This document shows positions 44,885 to 53,722 of a DNA stretch of 64,000 nucleotides, piece by piece; the first letter of the stretch is position 1; each line of letters opens with the position of its first letter. This DNA comes from Vreelandella titanicae BH1. Its GTDB lineage: Bacteria; Pseudomonadota; Gammaproteobacteria; Pseudomonadales; Halomonadaceae. The translations under genes and the position numbers were made by a program. The stretch spans positions 1 to 64,000 of the forward strand of contig NZ_AOPO01000007.1 in assembly GCF_000336575.1 (NCBI RefSeq), read 5' to 3'. Below the pieces are notes generated by a model, which was not told the origin of the DNA, searched no databases, and worked only from the letters and a program-made list of their open reading frames with translations.

Positions 44885-46048
44885 TCAGCGGCGCGCTAAG
44901 TGGCGCATCAGTTCGCGAATACCGTAGGTCCAGGGCGGTAATTGATCGCTTCTGCCTACCTGGTTGACCAGGGCGCCCAGGGCGGGGGTGGCGATGGTGA
45001 CGCGATCACCCAGATGATGGGTAAAACCCTGGCCTTCCCCGTCGCGATCCTGAATGGGAGAAAACATGGTGCCGAGGAACAGCATAAAACCATCCGGATA
45101 TTGGTGGTGGTCGCCGATGGTTTGGCTTACCAAGTCCAGCGGGTCGCGGCTGATCTCGCGCATATCGCTCTCGCCCTGGAGCAGGAAGTCGTCATCCTCC
45201 CCCTCAATACGCAGCGATACCTGGCAGTTGCGCACGCTGTCGATATCGAAGTGGTCATCAAACAGGCGAATAAACGGGCCAATGGAACAGGAGGCATTGT
45301 TATCTTTTGCCTTGCCGAGTAACAGTGCGCTGCGCCCCTCCACGTCGCGCAAGTTGACGTCGTTGCCTAAGGTCGCGCCACGCACCTGACCACGGCTATC
45401 GACTGCCAGGACAATTTCTGGCTCGGGGTTATTCCATTGAGATGATGGGTGTAAACCTACCGGGGTGCCAAAACCTACCGAGGAGAGCGGCTGGGCTTTG
45501 GTAAATACCTCCGCGTCGGGGCCGATGCCAACTTCCATATATTGCGACCACCCACCGCGCGCCTGAAGCGCTTTTTTTAGCGACATCGCCTCTTCAGAAC
45601 CCGGCGCAATCTTGGAAAGGTCGGTGCCGATCAGTGCCTGCAGGTCGTTGCGCAGCTCCACCGCTCGTGCAGGGTCGCCGCCCGCTTGCTCTTCGATCAC
45701 TCGCTCTAACAAACTCACAGCAAAGGTGACGCCACAGGCTTTAACGGCCTGAACATCGCAGGGGGCTAGCAGGTAGGGCGCTTGTGGTTGGGGTAACTGA
45801 GAGTTTTCCAGCAGTGCCTCGACACTACCTAGGTTGGGGCCTTCCGCTCGCTGTACTACCGCTTGTAGGTCGTCGCGTTCCAGCAGGTCAGCCATGGTGG
45901 GCCCATAGGCGGTAATGTCGATCACCTGACCGTTGTTGACGGTCACTAGCGCGGGGCCAGGATGGCTGCCCTCCAGCCAAACGCGGCCAACCAGCAGCGC
46001 GTTACCCCGGTCGGCGGGAAGTGTGTCCGTCGATGAAAGTGGATTCAT
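44885..46048 (-). CDS. Fumarylacetoacetate hydrolase-family enzyme for a keto-deoxy sugar acid
   Basis: A 387-residue FAH-fold protein with the metal-binding WNNPEPEIVLAVDSRG and GNDVNLRDVEGRSALLLGKAKD stretches. Two activities fit: hydrolysis of 2,4-diketo-3-deoxy-L-fuconate to pyruvate and lactate, or dehydration of 2-keto-3-deoxy-arabonate to 2-oxoglutarate semialdehyde. Its operon with fuconate dehydratase favours the first. GGAGAAG sits before the ATG at 46048; an ATG four codons upstream is the alternative. Divergent from the SDR gene. Confidence 0.85.
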   Translation of the reverse strand: MNPLSSTDTLPADRGNALLVGRVWLEGSHPGPALVTVNNGQVIDITAYGPTMADLLERDDLQAVVQRAEGPNLGSVEALLENSQLPQPQAPYLLAPCDVQAVKACGVTFAVSLLERVIEEQAGGDPARAVELRNDLQALIGTDLSKIAPGSEEAMSLKKALQARGGWSQYMEVGIGPDAEVFTKAQPLSSVGFGTPVGLHPSSQWNNPEPEIVLAVDSRGQVRGATLGNDVNLRDVEGRSALLLGKAKDNNASCSIGPFIRLFDDHFDIDSVRNCQVSLRIEGEDDDFLLQGESDMREISRDPLDLVSQTIGDHHQYPDGFMLFLGTMFSPIQDRDGEGQGFTHHLGDRVTIATPALGALVNQVGRSDQLPPWTYGIRELMRHLARR

Positions 46049-46146
46049 GTACTTCTCCATTCGCTCTTAGAATTAGTTTTAATCGTTAGCAGTGGGAGGC
46101 GACTGGCGCTAAACACGCCATCGCCTATCATGTTATAGATGTCGAT

Positions 46147-46162
46147 TTGTATGACAGGTATG
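46147..46162. promoter_or_regulatory. TTGTATGACAGGTATG motif, candidate FadR/GntR operator
   Basis: The 16-mer TTGTATGACAGGTATG recurs with two or three changes as TGGTATGACACGTATA at 49304-49319. This copy lies between the divergent FAH and SDR genes. The sequence also contains the 9-base direct pair GTATGACAG GTATGCCAG. Confidence 0.45.
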
Positions 46163-46285
46163 CCAGTTCATTGCTTACTTTAGCGCACCGCTCCATTTCG
46201 GGTCGATAGTTAAATCTATCTAGAGGACGACGGTTTCGCTAAGTGTGGCTCTCACAATAAAAGCAAAAGTGTTAAGGAGAATTTC

Positions 46286-47050
46286 ATGTTAGACGAGTGG
46301 AACGGTAAGCGAGTACTTATCACCGGTGCTAGCCGTGGCATTGGCGCGGCTGTGGCGAAGCAATTGGGGGCGCTGGGAGCGCACGTAGCGGTGCACTATC
46401 ACAACAGTGAAGCGCCCGCTGAAGCAGTGGCTAAGGCGATTCGCGATGCGGGTGGGGAAGCCTTTACCGTTAAAGCAGACGTCAGCCACACCAGCGAGAC
46501 CCAAAAACTCGTCGACGATGCCGCCGAGCGTCTGGGCGGTTTAGACCTGTTGATCAATAACGCGGGGGACATGCTGGGCCGGGTTGGCTTAGGTGAGATG
46601 GACGATGACCAATATGACCGGGTCATGGATCTCAATGTCCGTTCAGTGATTATGGCTAGCCGGGCGGCGCTACCGCATTTTCGTCGCGCAGGTGGCGGCA
46701 ATATTATTCACACTACCTCGATTGCCGCACGTAATGGTGGCGGGGGAGGCGCTGGCCTATACGCCTCAGCAAAAGGTTTTGTGAGCACGATAACGCGAAA
46801 TATGGCCAAGGAACTTGCCGGGGATAATATCCGCGTGAATGCTGTGGCCCCCGGTACGATTGCGACCGATTTTCATGAGCGCCACTCAAGCGATGCTCAT
46901 CTAAACGCAGCTCGGGCATCGATTCCCATGGGGCGTTTGGGCACGGCGGAAGAGTGCGTGGGTGCGTACGTTTTTCTGGCGACCGATACGCTCAGTAGCT
47001 ATGTCACTGGTCAAATCATTGAGGTCAACGGCGGGCAGTTAATGCCATGA
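46286..47050 (+). CDS. SDR family oxidoreductase
   Basis: A 254-residue short-chain dehydrogenase: TGASRGIGAAVA (cofactor loop), LINNAGD, catalytic S in HTTSIAARNG and YASAK. AAGGAG precedes the ATG. It is first in a three-gene unit with pdxA2 and the DUF1537 kinase, overlapping the former as ATGA. It could act on a four-carbon acid, or as the 2-keto-3-deoxy-L-fuconate dehydrogenase needed by the divergent cluster; the sequence does not decide. Confidence 0.88.
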   Translation: MLDEWNGKRVLITGASRGIGAAVAKQLGALGAHVAVHYHNSEAPAEAVAKAIRDAGGEAFTVKADVSHTSETQKLVDDAAERLGGLDLLINNAGDMLGRVGLGEMDDDQYDRVMDLNVRSVIMASRAALPHFRRAGGGNIIHTTSIAARNGGGGGAGLYASAKGFVSTITRNMAKELAGDNIRVNAVAPGTIATDFHERHSSDAHLNAARASIPMGRLGTAEECVGAYVFLATDTLSSYVTGQIIEVNGGQLMP

Positions 47051-48048
47051 ATAGCTCCCCACGCTGTTATGAAATTGCGATCACCATGGGCGACCCTGCT
47101 GGCATCGGCCCTGAGATTATTTGCCGCGCGCTGAGTGCTATGTCCGCCACCGAACGTGCCACGGCGATGGTCATCGGTGACCCGGCTATTTATCGCCGTG
47201 CGGCGGCAAGTGTTGGTGTTGTGCTTGAGTTCGTGCCATTGGAGCAGGTAGAGAGCGATAAGGATTGTGTGGCGGTCGGTGTGGTCGAGGTGCCGAAAGG
47301 CGTTGAGATTGCTGATGGTCAAATTAGCGCCGGTGCGGGTGATATGGCGTTTCGCTGCGTTCATAAAGCCGTGGAATTGGTGCAGGCGGGGCGGGCGCAG
47401 GTGATTGTCACCGCCCCGCTGAACAAGGCGGCGTTGCATGAAGCCGGGCACCATTACGATGGCCACACCGGGATGCTGGCATCGCTGACCGGTGCGCCCT
47501 CGTCGTTTATGCTGCTGGCATCTGAGACGCTCTCGACGCTACATGTATCCACCCACGTGTCGCTACGTGATGCGATCGACCGAGTGACCCCTGAACGCAT
47601 CATTGCCACCGTTGAAGCAGGACACGCGCACTTGCTCGCGTTGGGCATGAAGGCTCCGCGCATTGCCGTGGCAGGCCTTAATCCGCACTGCGGTGAAGGA
47701 GGGATTTTTGGCGACGAAGATAGTCGCTGTATCGCCCCAGCGGTGGAACGCTTGCGGGAACGGGGTTTTGATGTGAGCGGGCCGATCTCTGCGGATACGG
47801 TGTTTTACCGCGCTTCGAAAGGCGAGTTCGATTTGGTTATTGCCCAGTATCACGACCAGGGCCATATCCCCGTCAAACTGATTGCTTTTGATACCACGGT
47901 CAATGTCAGCCTTGGCTTGCCGCTTCAGCGCACCTCGGTGGATCACGGCACTGCTTTTGATATTGCCTGGCAGGGCAAAGCCGATGCCACCAACATGGGA
48001 TCAGCGATTGCCTATGCGCGACGGTTAGCCAGTGGCGCCAAGGCATGA
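47047..48048 (+). CDS. pdxA2: PdxA2-type 4-phospho-D-threonate dehydrogenase
   Basis: A 333-residue PdxA-family enzyme (TMGDPAGIGPEI, the metal histidines in HYDGHTGML, and QYHDQGHIPVKL). True PdxA makes vitamin B6, but copies paired with a DUF1537 kinase oxidise and decarboxylate 4-phospho-D-threonate to dihydroxyacetone phosphate. The ATGA overlaps on both sides with the SDR and the kinase strongly support this PdxA2 role. Confidence 0.88.
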   Translation: MNSSPRCYEIAITMGDPAGIGPEIICRALSAMSATERATAMVIGDPAIYRRAAASVGVVLEFVPLEQVESDKDCVAVGVVEVPKGVEIADGQISAGAGDMAFRCVHKAVELVQAGRAQVIVTAPLNKAALHEAGHHYDGHTGMLASLTGAPSSFMLLASETLSTLHVSTHVSLRDAIDRVTPERIIATVEAGHAHLLALGMKAPRIAVAGLNPHCGEGGIFGDEDSRCIAPAVERLRERGFDVSGPISADTVFYRASKGEFDLVIAQYHDQGHIPVKLIAFDTTVNVSLGLPLQRTSVDHGTAFDIAWQGKADATNMGSAIAYARRLASGAKA

Positions 48049-49238
48049 GCGGCTGCCGATTGGCGATTATTGCCGATGATCTTTCGGGCGCGCTGGACAC
48101 TTCAGCACCCTTTGCCGCGCGAGGCGCAGATGTCCGCGTGGTGATTAGCCTGGAGGCATTAGCGACAACGCTAGAGGCATGGCAAGGTCAGTGGCCAGAG
48201 GTCATCGCCGTGAATACCCAGTCTCGCCATCTGCAATCTGAGGAGGCGGCGCTTCGGGTAAGCGAAGCAGTGCGTTTGCTCACGCGAGTCGCGCCGCAGG
48301 AGTGGTTCAAGAAAGTCGATTCAACCCTGCGTGGCCAAGTAGTCGCAGAGTGCACGGCACTGCGGGAAGCGCTTGGCTTTCCCCTGCTGCTGGCTCCCGC
48401 GGTACCGGCCCAGGGGCGAACAGTGCGTAATGCCGAAGTGTGGGTGGACGGCATTCCACTGGCTGATACCACCTACCAACAGGATGCCCTCTCAACGCCC
48501 CTGATCGGCCCCATTGATCAGGCATTTTCCGTCAGCGGACAACCGCTGCAGCGCTATCGCTCTGGTCAGGGCGTTCAACTCCCTAACGGGGACTGTATCG
48601 CCGATGCCCAAAGCGACGAGGAGCTTGCTGCGCTCTATCAGCTCGTGTCGAGTGCTGGCTGCCGCCGAGCAATGGCGGGGGCTGCGGGGCTGGCAACGGC
48701 TATCGCCCAGCGTTTTTTCGGGCGGCCTGATGCACCATTTCGAGCGTTGAATAGCGTAAATACAGTGCTTTATGCCATCGGTTCTAGAAGCCCTCGTGCT
48801 GCCGAACAGCTCCAACAGTTGCGACAATACGTGCCCGGTTTGGCCGTGATTAAAGCGTGTACCGAGCCCTCTGCTACACCTTGTAATAGTAGCCCGGCCT
48901 TAGGGACCTATGTGGTCGTGCCCGGAGAGAGTGAGGAATGCACGGCAAACCAAGTCGCCGAGTCGATGGCTTCCAAAGTGGCCGACCTTACGTCTGCCTG
49001 GCGGGACGATGATCCGTGTTTGCTATTTTTAACCGGCGGGGATATCGCCATGGCCGTATTGACCCAACTGGGGGTGAGTTATATCTCTGTCGAGACGGAG
49101 TGGTCACCCGGGGTGGCACTAGGGAGTATGGATGGCGATAGGCGAAAGCGAGTGATGACTAAAGCAGGTGGCTTTGGCGATCCTCAACTGCTGGTGCGCT
49201 TATACCATCAGTTCGCTCCACGGCTTGAATCATCATAG
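48045..49238 (+). CDS. dtnK: Four-carbon acid sugar kinase (DUF1537), probable D-threonate kinase
   Basis: A 397-residue kinase. The substrate domain has IIADDLSGALDTSAPFAARG and FKKVDSTLRG, and the nucleotide domain has LFLTGGDIA and TKAGGFGDP. Members phosphorylate D-threonate, L-threonate or D-erythronate at C4. Linkage to pdxA2 rather than to otnC/otnI points to D-threonate. The downstream TRAP system would bring in the acid. Confidence 0.88.
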   Translation: MSGCRLAIIADDLSGALDTSAPFAARGADVRVVISLEALATTLEAWQGQWPEVIAVNTQSRHLQSEEAALRVSEAVRLLTRVAPQEWFKKVDSTLRGQVVAECTALREALGFPLLLAPAVPAQGRTVRNAEVWVDGIPLADTTYQQDALSTPLIGPIDQAFSVSGQPLQRYRSGQGVQLPNGDCIADAQSDEELAALYQLVSSAGCRRAMAGAAGLATAIAQRFFGRPDAPFRALNSVNTVLYAIGSRSPRAAEQLQQLRQYVPGLAVIKACTEPSATPCNSSPALGTYVVVPGESEECTANQVAESMASKVADLTSAWRDDDPCLLFLTGGDIAMAVLTQLGVSYISVETEWSPGVALGSMDGDRRKRVMTKAGGFGDPQLLVRLYHQFAPRLESS

Positions 49239-49303
49239 GCACTACTAAAATCGTTACCTGGATAGTTGCGCGATTGCGGGCAGCCAACTAAGTTTGAAGC
49301 TGG

Positions 49304-49319
49304 TGGTATGACACGTATA
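49304..49319. promoter_or_regulatory. TGGTATGACACGTATA motif, second copy of candidate operator
   Basis: It closely matches the 46147-46162 site and lies 119 bases before the second TRAP binding-protein gene. A FadR-type GntR regulator is encoded at the end of the same gene block (53723). Confidence 0.45.
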
Positions 49320-49437
49320 TAGCACTATGATCGGTTACGTTGGTTGCCGCCGCTTAAAAAATAACCAAATACATCACAATAAATAGCAGCAAATCACACT
49401 ATCCAACAACAAATCCAATGGTTGTGAGGAGTACACG

Positions 49438-50439
49438 ATGAGTCACAAACGCCAACACTCGCTTAAGATGGCCCGCCTGCTGACCGCTACGCTTATCGCC
49501 GGTGGTCTCTCAGTGACCGGTGCTGTGCATGCGCAAGAAGAACTCACCTTTGCTCACGTCTATGAGACATCCGAGCCCTACCACGAGTGGGCACTGTGGG
49601 CGGCAGATGAAATCGAGGAGCGTACTGATGGCCGTTATTCGATCAGTGTCCACCCGGCGTCGTCACTGGGTAAGGAGTCGGACATCAACGAAGGCCTACA
49701 GCTTGGCACGGTTGATCTGATCTACACCGGCAACCAATTTGCCGGTCGTTTCTATGGCCCGGTGGGTATCGCTGGCGCGCCCTATATGTTCCGCGATTTT
49801 GACCATTGGCAGGCCTATGCCGATAGCGACCTGTTCAAAGAAATCGCCCAGGGCTACCAGGATGAAACCGGTAACGTACCGCTGGCCATGAACTACTACG
49901 GGCGTCGCCATGTAACCTCCAACAAACCGATCAATACGCCGGAGGACATGCAAGACCTGAAAATTCGTACGCCCAATGCGCCAATGTACATGATGTTCCC
50001 CGAAGCGGTGGGCGCCAACCCCACTCCGATCGCATTCTCCGAGGTTTATCTGGCGCTGCAGCAAGGTGTGGTGGATGCTCAAGAAAACCCACTGCCGACC
50101 ATTCGCGCCAAAGCGTTTCATGAGGTGCAGGACTATATCAATCTGACCGGGCATATCACCGATTCGCTAATCACCATCGCCGGTGGCCCATTGTGGAATC
50201 GCCTCTCCGAGGAGGATCGTGAGGTTTTCCGTGAGGTCTACACCGAAGCCGGCGAGCGCATCACTCAAGATATCTTGAAATCCGAGGAAGAGCTGGTGGC
50301 TTGGTTCGAAGAGCAGGGTGTGACCGTCAACGAAGTCGATATAGAACCCTTCCGCGAAGCCACGATTCCTGCCCATAACGGTGAAGCGGCGACTTGGGAT
50401 CAGGAAACCTATGATCGTCTGCAGGCTATCGGCCAGTAA
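49438..50439 (+). CDS. TRAP transporter periplasmic binding protein (DctP family), second system
   Basis: A 333-residue binding protein with a signal peptide (cleavage near VHAQEE). The DctP features are GRRHVTSNKPINTPEDMQDLKIRTP and AFSEVYLALQQGVVDAQENP, with the ligand arginine in LKIRTP. GAGGAG precedes the ATG. Lying right after the D-threonate genes, it probably binds D-threonate or another four-carbon acid. Confidence 0.92.
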   Translation: MSHKRQHSLKMARLLTATLIAGGLSVTGAVHAQEELTFAHVYETSEPYHEWALWAADEIEERTDGRYSISVHPASSLGKESDINEGLQLGTVDLIYTGNQFAGRFYGPVGIAGAPYMFRDFDHWQAYADSDLFKEIAQGYQDETGNVPLAMNYYGRRHVTSNKPINTPEDMQDLKIRTPNAPMYMMFPEAVGANPTPIAFSEVYLALQQGVVDAQENPLPTIRAKAFHEVQDYINLTGHITDSLITIAGGPLWNRLSEEDREVFREVYTEAGERITQDILKSEEELVAWFEEQGVTVNEVDIEPFREATIPAHNGEAATWDQETYDRLQAIGQ

Positions 50440-50524
50440 TCAGACTATCGGACGGTAATGCCGTGAGGCCTGAGTTTTCCAGAATCCGTACGTTTCCGGG
50501 ATCGTTTTTTTCGTAGACCAAGAC

Positions 50525-50553
50525 TCGCCCCGCCCAAGCCTCGGGTGGGGCGA
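50525..50553 (+). other. GC-rich stem-loop before the second TRAP small-permease gene
   Basis: TCGCCCCGCCC pairs with GGGTGGGGCGA (one G-T pair) around a 7-base loop, ending 15 bases before the start codon at 50568. No U-tract follows. It may slow translation or protect the mRNA end after processing. Confidence 0.5.
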
Positions 50554-50567
50554 AGCGGGAGCCTTCC

Positions 50568-51101
50568 ATGAGCCAAACTGACTCTACTGACGAGACCAGC
50601 CTTGCAGGTCTCGACGATGATTCCTTCAACATTCACGACTATGCCCTGGAGGATTTCCTGACGCTTGGGATCTTCTGGCTACTGGCACTGGATGTCTTTA
50701 TGCAGTTTTTCAGCCGCTATGTGCTGGGTAATTCCATCGCCTGGACGGAGGAGATGGCGCGCTATCTATTGGTTATGGTGGGCTTTATGGGCAGCACCAT
50801 GGCCGTGCGAAAGGGATCGCATATCGCAGTGGAATTTTTCTATCGCTACATGCCGGGGTGGCTGGGGCGCGTGATGTCGACGCTGGTAGACCTGATCAAT
50901 ATTGCCTTCTTCGCCAGCATGGCCTGGATCACCTTCAAACTGGCTGATCGTACCAGTGCCATGATGACCTCGGTGGATATCCCTAAAAGCTGGCTTTACT
51001 ACTTGGTGATGGTGGGCTTTATCATCATGCTGGTGAGAGGGGTGGAGGTGGCTATTCGTCACTGGCGCTCGGGCACCAGTGAACTGCTCAATACCCAATA
51101 A
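50568..51101 (+). CDS. TRAP transporter small permease (DctQ family), second system
   Basis: A 177-residue protein with four hydrophobic segments and the DctQ pattern SIAWTEEMARYLLVMVGFMGS followed by RKGSHIAVEFFY. It stands 128 bases after the binding-protein gene and 38 bases before the large permease gene. Confidence 0.9.
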   Translation: MSQTDSTDETSLAGLDDDSFNIHDYALEDFLTLGIFWLLALDVFMQFFSRYVLGNSIAWTEEMARYLLVMVGFMGSTMAVRKGSHIAVEFFYRYMPGWLGRVMSTLVDLINIAFFASMAWITFKLADRTSAMMTSVDIPKSWLYYLVMVGFIIMLVRGVEVAIRHWRSGTSELLNTQ

Positions 51102-51139
51102 CAACACGCCAACACGCTACTCTCTCGGAGATCACCCCA

Positions 51140-52519
51140 ATGCCCAACATTCTGGCTGTGAGGCGCGGCGGTGCGATAGTACCGCCATTGGTCGCGGCTG
51201 TCGCGATACTCGGCTGTATCGCATTGGCCGCCACCCAGCACTATTTACTGTTCCTGTTTGCGGCGCTCTTTACCCTGCTGGTGATGGGGGTGCCGATCGC
51301 CATTAGTCTTGCCGGCTCGTGCCTGCTGTATGTGCTGCTGACCGGCAGAGTACCCGATGTTGTCGTGATGCATCGCATGATCAACGGCGTCGACAGCTTT
51401 CCCCTGTTGGCGATTCCGTTTTTTATACTCGCCGGTAACCTAATGAACAATGGTGGTATTACCGTGCGGATATTTGACTTTGCCAAGGCATTGATGGGCT
51501 GGATGCGTGGCGGTCTGGGGCACGTCAATGTAGGCGCCAGCATTGTTTTTTCCGGCATGTCAGGAGCCGCAGTCGCCGATGCAGGGGGGCTAGGTACCAT
51601 TGAAATCAAGGCCATGAAAGATGCCGGTTACGACGAGGAGTTCTCGGTGGGTATCACCGCGGCATCTTCGACCATTGGCCCGATTATTCCGCCGAGTCTG
51701 CCGATGGTTATCTACGGTGTAATGGCCTCGGTGTCGGTCGGCCAGTTGTTCGTCGCCGGCCTGGTACCGGGCCTGTTAATGGGGCTGGTACTCATGGTCA
51801 TGATCACGATCATTTCACGGCGGCGCGGCTATACCCGCGATGCGGTGTTCTCGTTTCCGGTGCTTGGTCATACGTTCAAGCGCGCCTTCCTGTCACTCTT
51901 AACACCGGTCATCATCGTCGGCGGCATAATGTCGGGGGCCTTCACTCCTACCGAAGCGGCGATTGCTGCGGTGGTCTACGCCTTGGTGCTGGGGGGAGTG
52001 GTTTATCGTAGCCTGACCTGGCGCCGCCTGCTCAAGGTGAGCATGGAAACTATTGAAACCACTGCCGTGATCCTGCTGATCGTCGCTGGTGCCTCGATAT
52101 TTGCCTGGATCCTGACCAGCAACCAAGTCACGCAGCATGTTGTGACCCTGCTCGGGCCATTTGCCGATAACCCCATAGCCACGCTGATCATCATCAACCT
52201 GGTGCTGATTCTGGTGGGCTGTTTTATGGAGACCATCGCGGCGATCACCATCCTGGTGCCGGTATTGTTGCCGGTGGCCATTACTGCGGGTGTCGATCCG
52301 GTGCACTTTGGCGTGATCATGGTGCTAAACCTGATGATCGGCTTGTTAACGCCGCCGGTAGGCATGGTGCTGTATGTACTGTCGCGAGTGTCCGGAATTT
52401 CCTTCGAGAAATGCATGCGTGGCACGCTGCCGTTCCTGGTGCCGCTGGTCATCGCATTGCTATTGGTTACCTTCATTCCAGCTATCTCGCTGTGGCTGCC
52501 AACACTGATTTATCGTTAA
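51140..52519 (+). CDS. TRAP transporter large permease (DctM family), second system
   Basis: A 459-residue permease with 12 or more segments; an extra N-terminal hydrophobic stretch makes it longer than the first copy. It has PFFILAGNLMNNGG, GMSGAAVADAGGLGTIEIKAM, AASSTIGPIIPPSLPMVIYG and IGLLTPPVGMVLYVLS. It is paired with the small permease just upstream. Confidence 0.93.
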   Translation: MPNILAVRRGGAIVPPLVAAVAILGCIALAATQHYLLFLFAALFTLLVMGVPIAISLAGSCLLYVLLTGRVPDVVVMHRMINGVDSFPLLAIPFFILAGNLMNNGGITVRIFDFAKALMGWMRGGLGHVNVGASIVFSGMSGAAVADAGGLGTIEIKAMKDAGYDEEFSVGITAASSTIGPIIPPSLPMVIYGVMASVSVGQLFVAGLVPGLLMGLVLMVMITIISRRRGYTRDAVFSFPVLGHTFKRAFLSLLTPVIIVGGIMSGAFTPTEAAIAAVVYALVLGGVVYRSLTWRRLLKVSMETIETTAVILLIVAGASIFAWILTSNQVTQHVVTLLGPFADNPIATLIIINLVLILVGCFMETIAAITILVPVLLPVAITAGVDPVHFGVIMVLNLMIGLLTPPVGMVLYVLSRVSGISFEKCMRGTLPFLVPLVIALLLVTFIPAISLWLPTLIYR

Positions 52520-52581
52520 GCATTACCGGGGCTGGCCAATGGTCAGCCAGTAGCCCGACTGAAACCAGGAGCTATCGATTA

Positions 52582-53658
52582 ATGAGAGATACGTCGTCAA
52601 ATTTTCGCGTCGCTCGCGAAGACCTTGCCCGCTTCATGCAAGCCGTTCTGAAGGCGGCAGGTGCTGATCAGGCATCAGCAAACGCGGTCACTCGCGCGCT
52701 GATTACCGCCTCACGTATGGGCACCGACAGCCATGGCCTGCGTCTGCTGCCCCACTATCTGCAGGCGCTCAAGGGCGGGCGGATCAACGGCGCGCCCGAC
52801 ATGCAGTTCCACCAGCGCCTGGCGGCGACCGGTTTTCTGGATGCTGACGACGGGTTGGGGCACCTTGCAGGTTATACCGCCATGGAGCACGCCATGGCGA
52901 TGGCCGAGACGGTGGGGATGGGCGCCGTCGCGGTGGGCAACTCGTCGCACTTCGGTGCGGCGGGGTGCTATGCGTTGGCAGCGGCTGAGCGCGGTTATCT
53001 CGGCATGGCGTTCTGCAATTCGGATCCTTTCGTGCTGTTGCATGAGGGCGCCAAACCCTTTCACGGTACCAACCCCATCGCCTTTGCGGCGCCGGTGGCG
53101 GGCGAGTCGCCTTACCTGCTGGATATGGCGACCAGCTCGGTGCCCTGGAATCGCGTGCAGCAGTACGGGGCGATTGGGCGTGAACTGCCAGACCAGGTCG
53201 CGGCGGATGCTGCCGGGCAGGTAAGCCGCGTTCCTGGTGAAGTGGCCGCACTGTTACCACTGGGTGGTAGCGGCTTCGGCTTCAAGGGCGCGGGGTTGGG
53301 TGGCATGGTTGAGGTTCTGAGTTCGATGCTGTCGGGTATGCAGCATGGCTTTAAGCTGCTGCCCATGGGTGGGCCAGACATGGCGACGCCACGCGGTGTA
53401 GGGCACTTCTTCCTGGTCATGCAACCGGATGCGTTTGTGGATGCAGGCACTTTTGCGCAAGGAATGGCCGAGTATCTAGCCGACCTACGCGCCCAGCCTG
53501 CTGCACCCAATACCCAGGTAATGGCACCTGGGGATCGCGAATGGCGCTGCCAGGCCCAGCGCGACGCCGAAGGCATTCCGCTCGATTCTGCCAATCAAAT
53601 CGCCTATGCCGAGATTGCCGAGCAGTACCAAATAGCGCCGCTCTCTCGGCTGGTTTGA
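52582..53658 (+). CDS. Ldh/malate dehydrogenase-family (DUF-type II) oxidoreductase
   Basis: A 358-residue NAD(P)-dependent oxidoreductase of the YlbC/ureidoglycolate-sulfolactate-malate group. It carries the catalytic histidine in MGTDSHGLRLLPHY and VGNSSHFGAAG. It is 62 bases after the TRAP permease gene with CAGGAG upstream; open codons before the ATG at 52582 overlap the permease and are not used. It probably oxidises a hydroxy-acid brought in by that transporter. Confidence 0.88.
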   Translation: MRDTSSNFRVAREDLARFMQAVLKAAGADQASANAVTRALITASRMGTDSHGLRLLPHYLQALKGGRINGAPDMQFHQRLAATGFLDADDGLGHLAGYTAMEHAMAMAETVGMGAVAVGNSSHFGAAGCYALAAAERGYLGMAFCNSDPFVLLHEGAKPFHGTNPIAFAAPVAGESPYLLDMATSSVPWNRVQQYGAIGRELPDQVAADAAGQVSRVPGEVAALLPLGGSGFGFKGAGLGGMVEVLSSMLSGMQHGFKLLPMGGPDMATPRGVGHFFLVMQPDAFVDAGTFAQGMAEYLADLRAQPAAPNTQVMAPGDREWRCQAQRDAEGIPLDSANQIAYAEIAEQYQIAPLSRLV

Positions 53659-53722
53659 AGGATAATGACCAGAAATGCAGTAAAATGGCGGAAAATTCCA
53701 GGTTAACCAGGGGTGACTGCCT

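Noticed and set aside
47047-48048. Vitamin B6 biosynthesis gene pdxA
   Set aside because: Coupling to a DUF1537 kinase and a TRAP system marks the catabolic PdxA2 type; true pdxA usually lies with ksgA or surA.
52411-52581. 57 extra N-terminal codons for the Ldh-type enzyme
   Set aside because: They lie inside the TRAP permease gene and continue through the intergenic gap; the ATG at 52582 has CAGGAG upstream.
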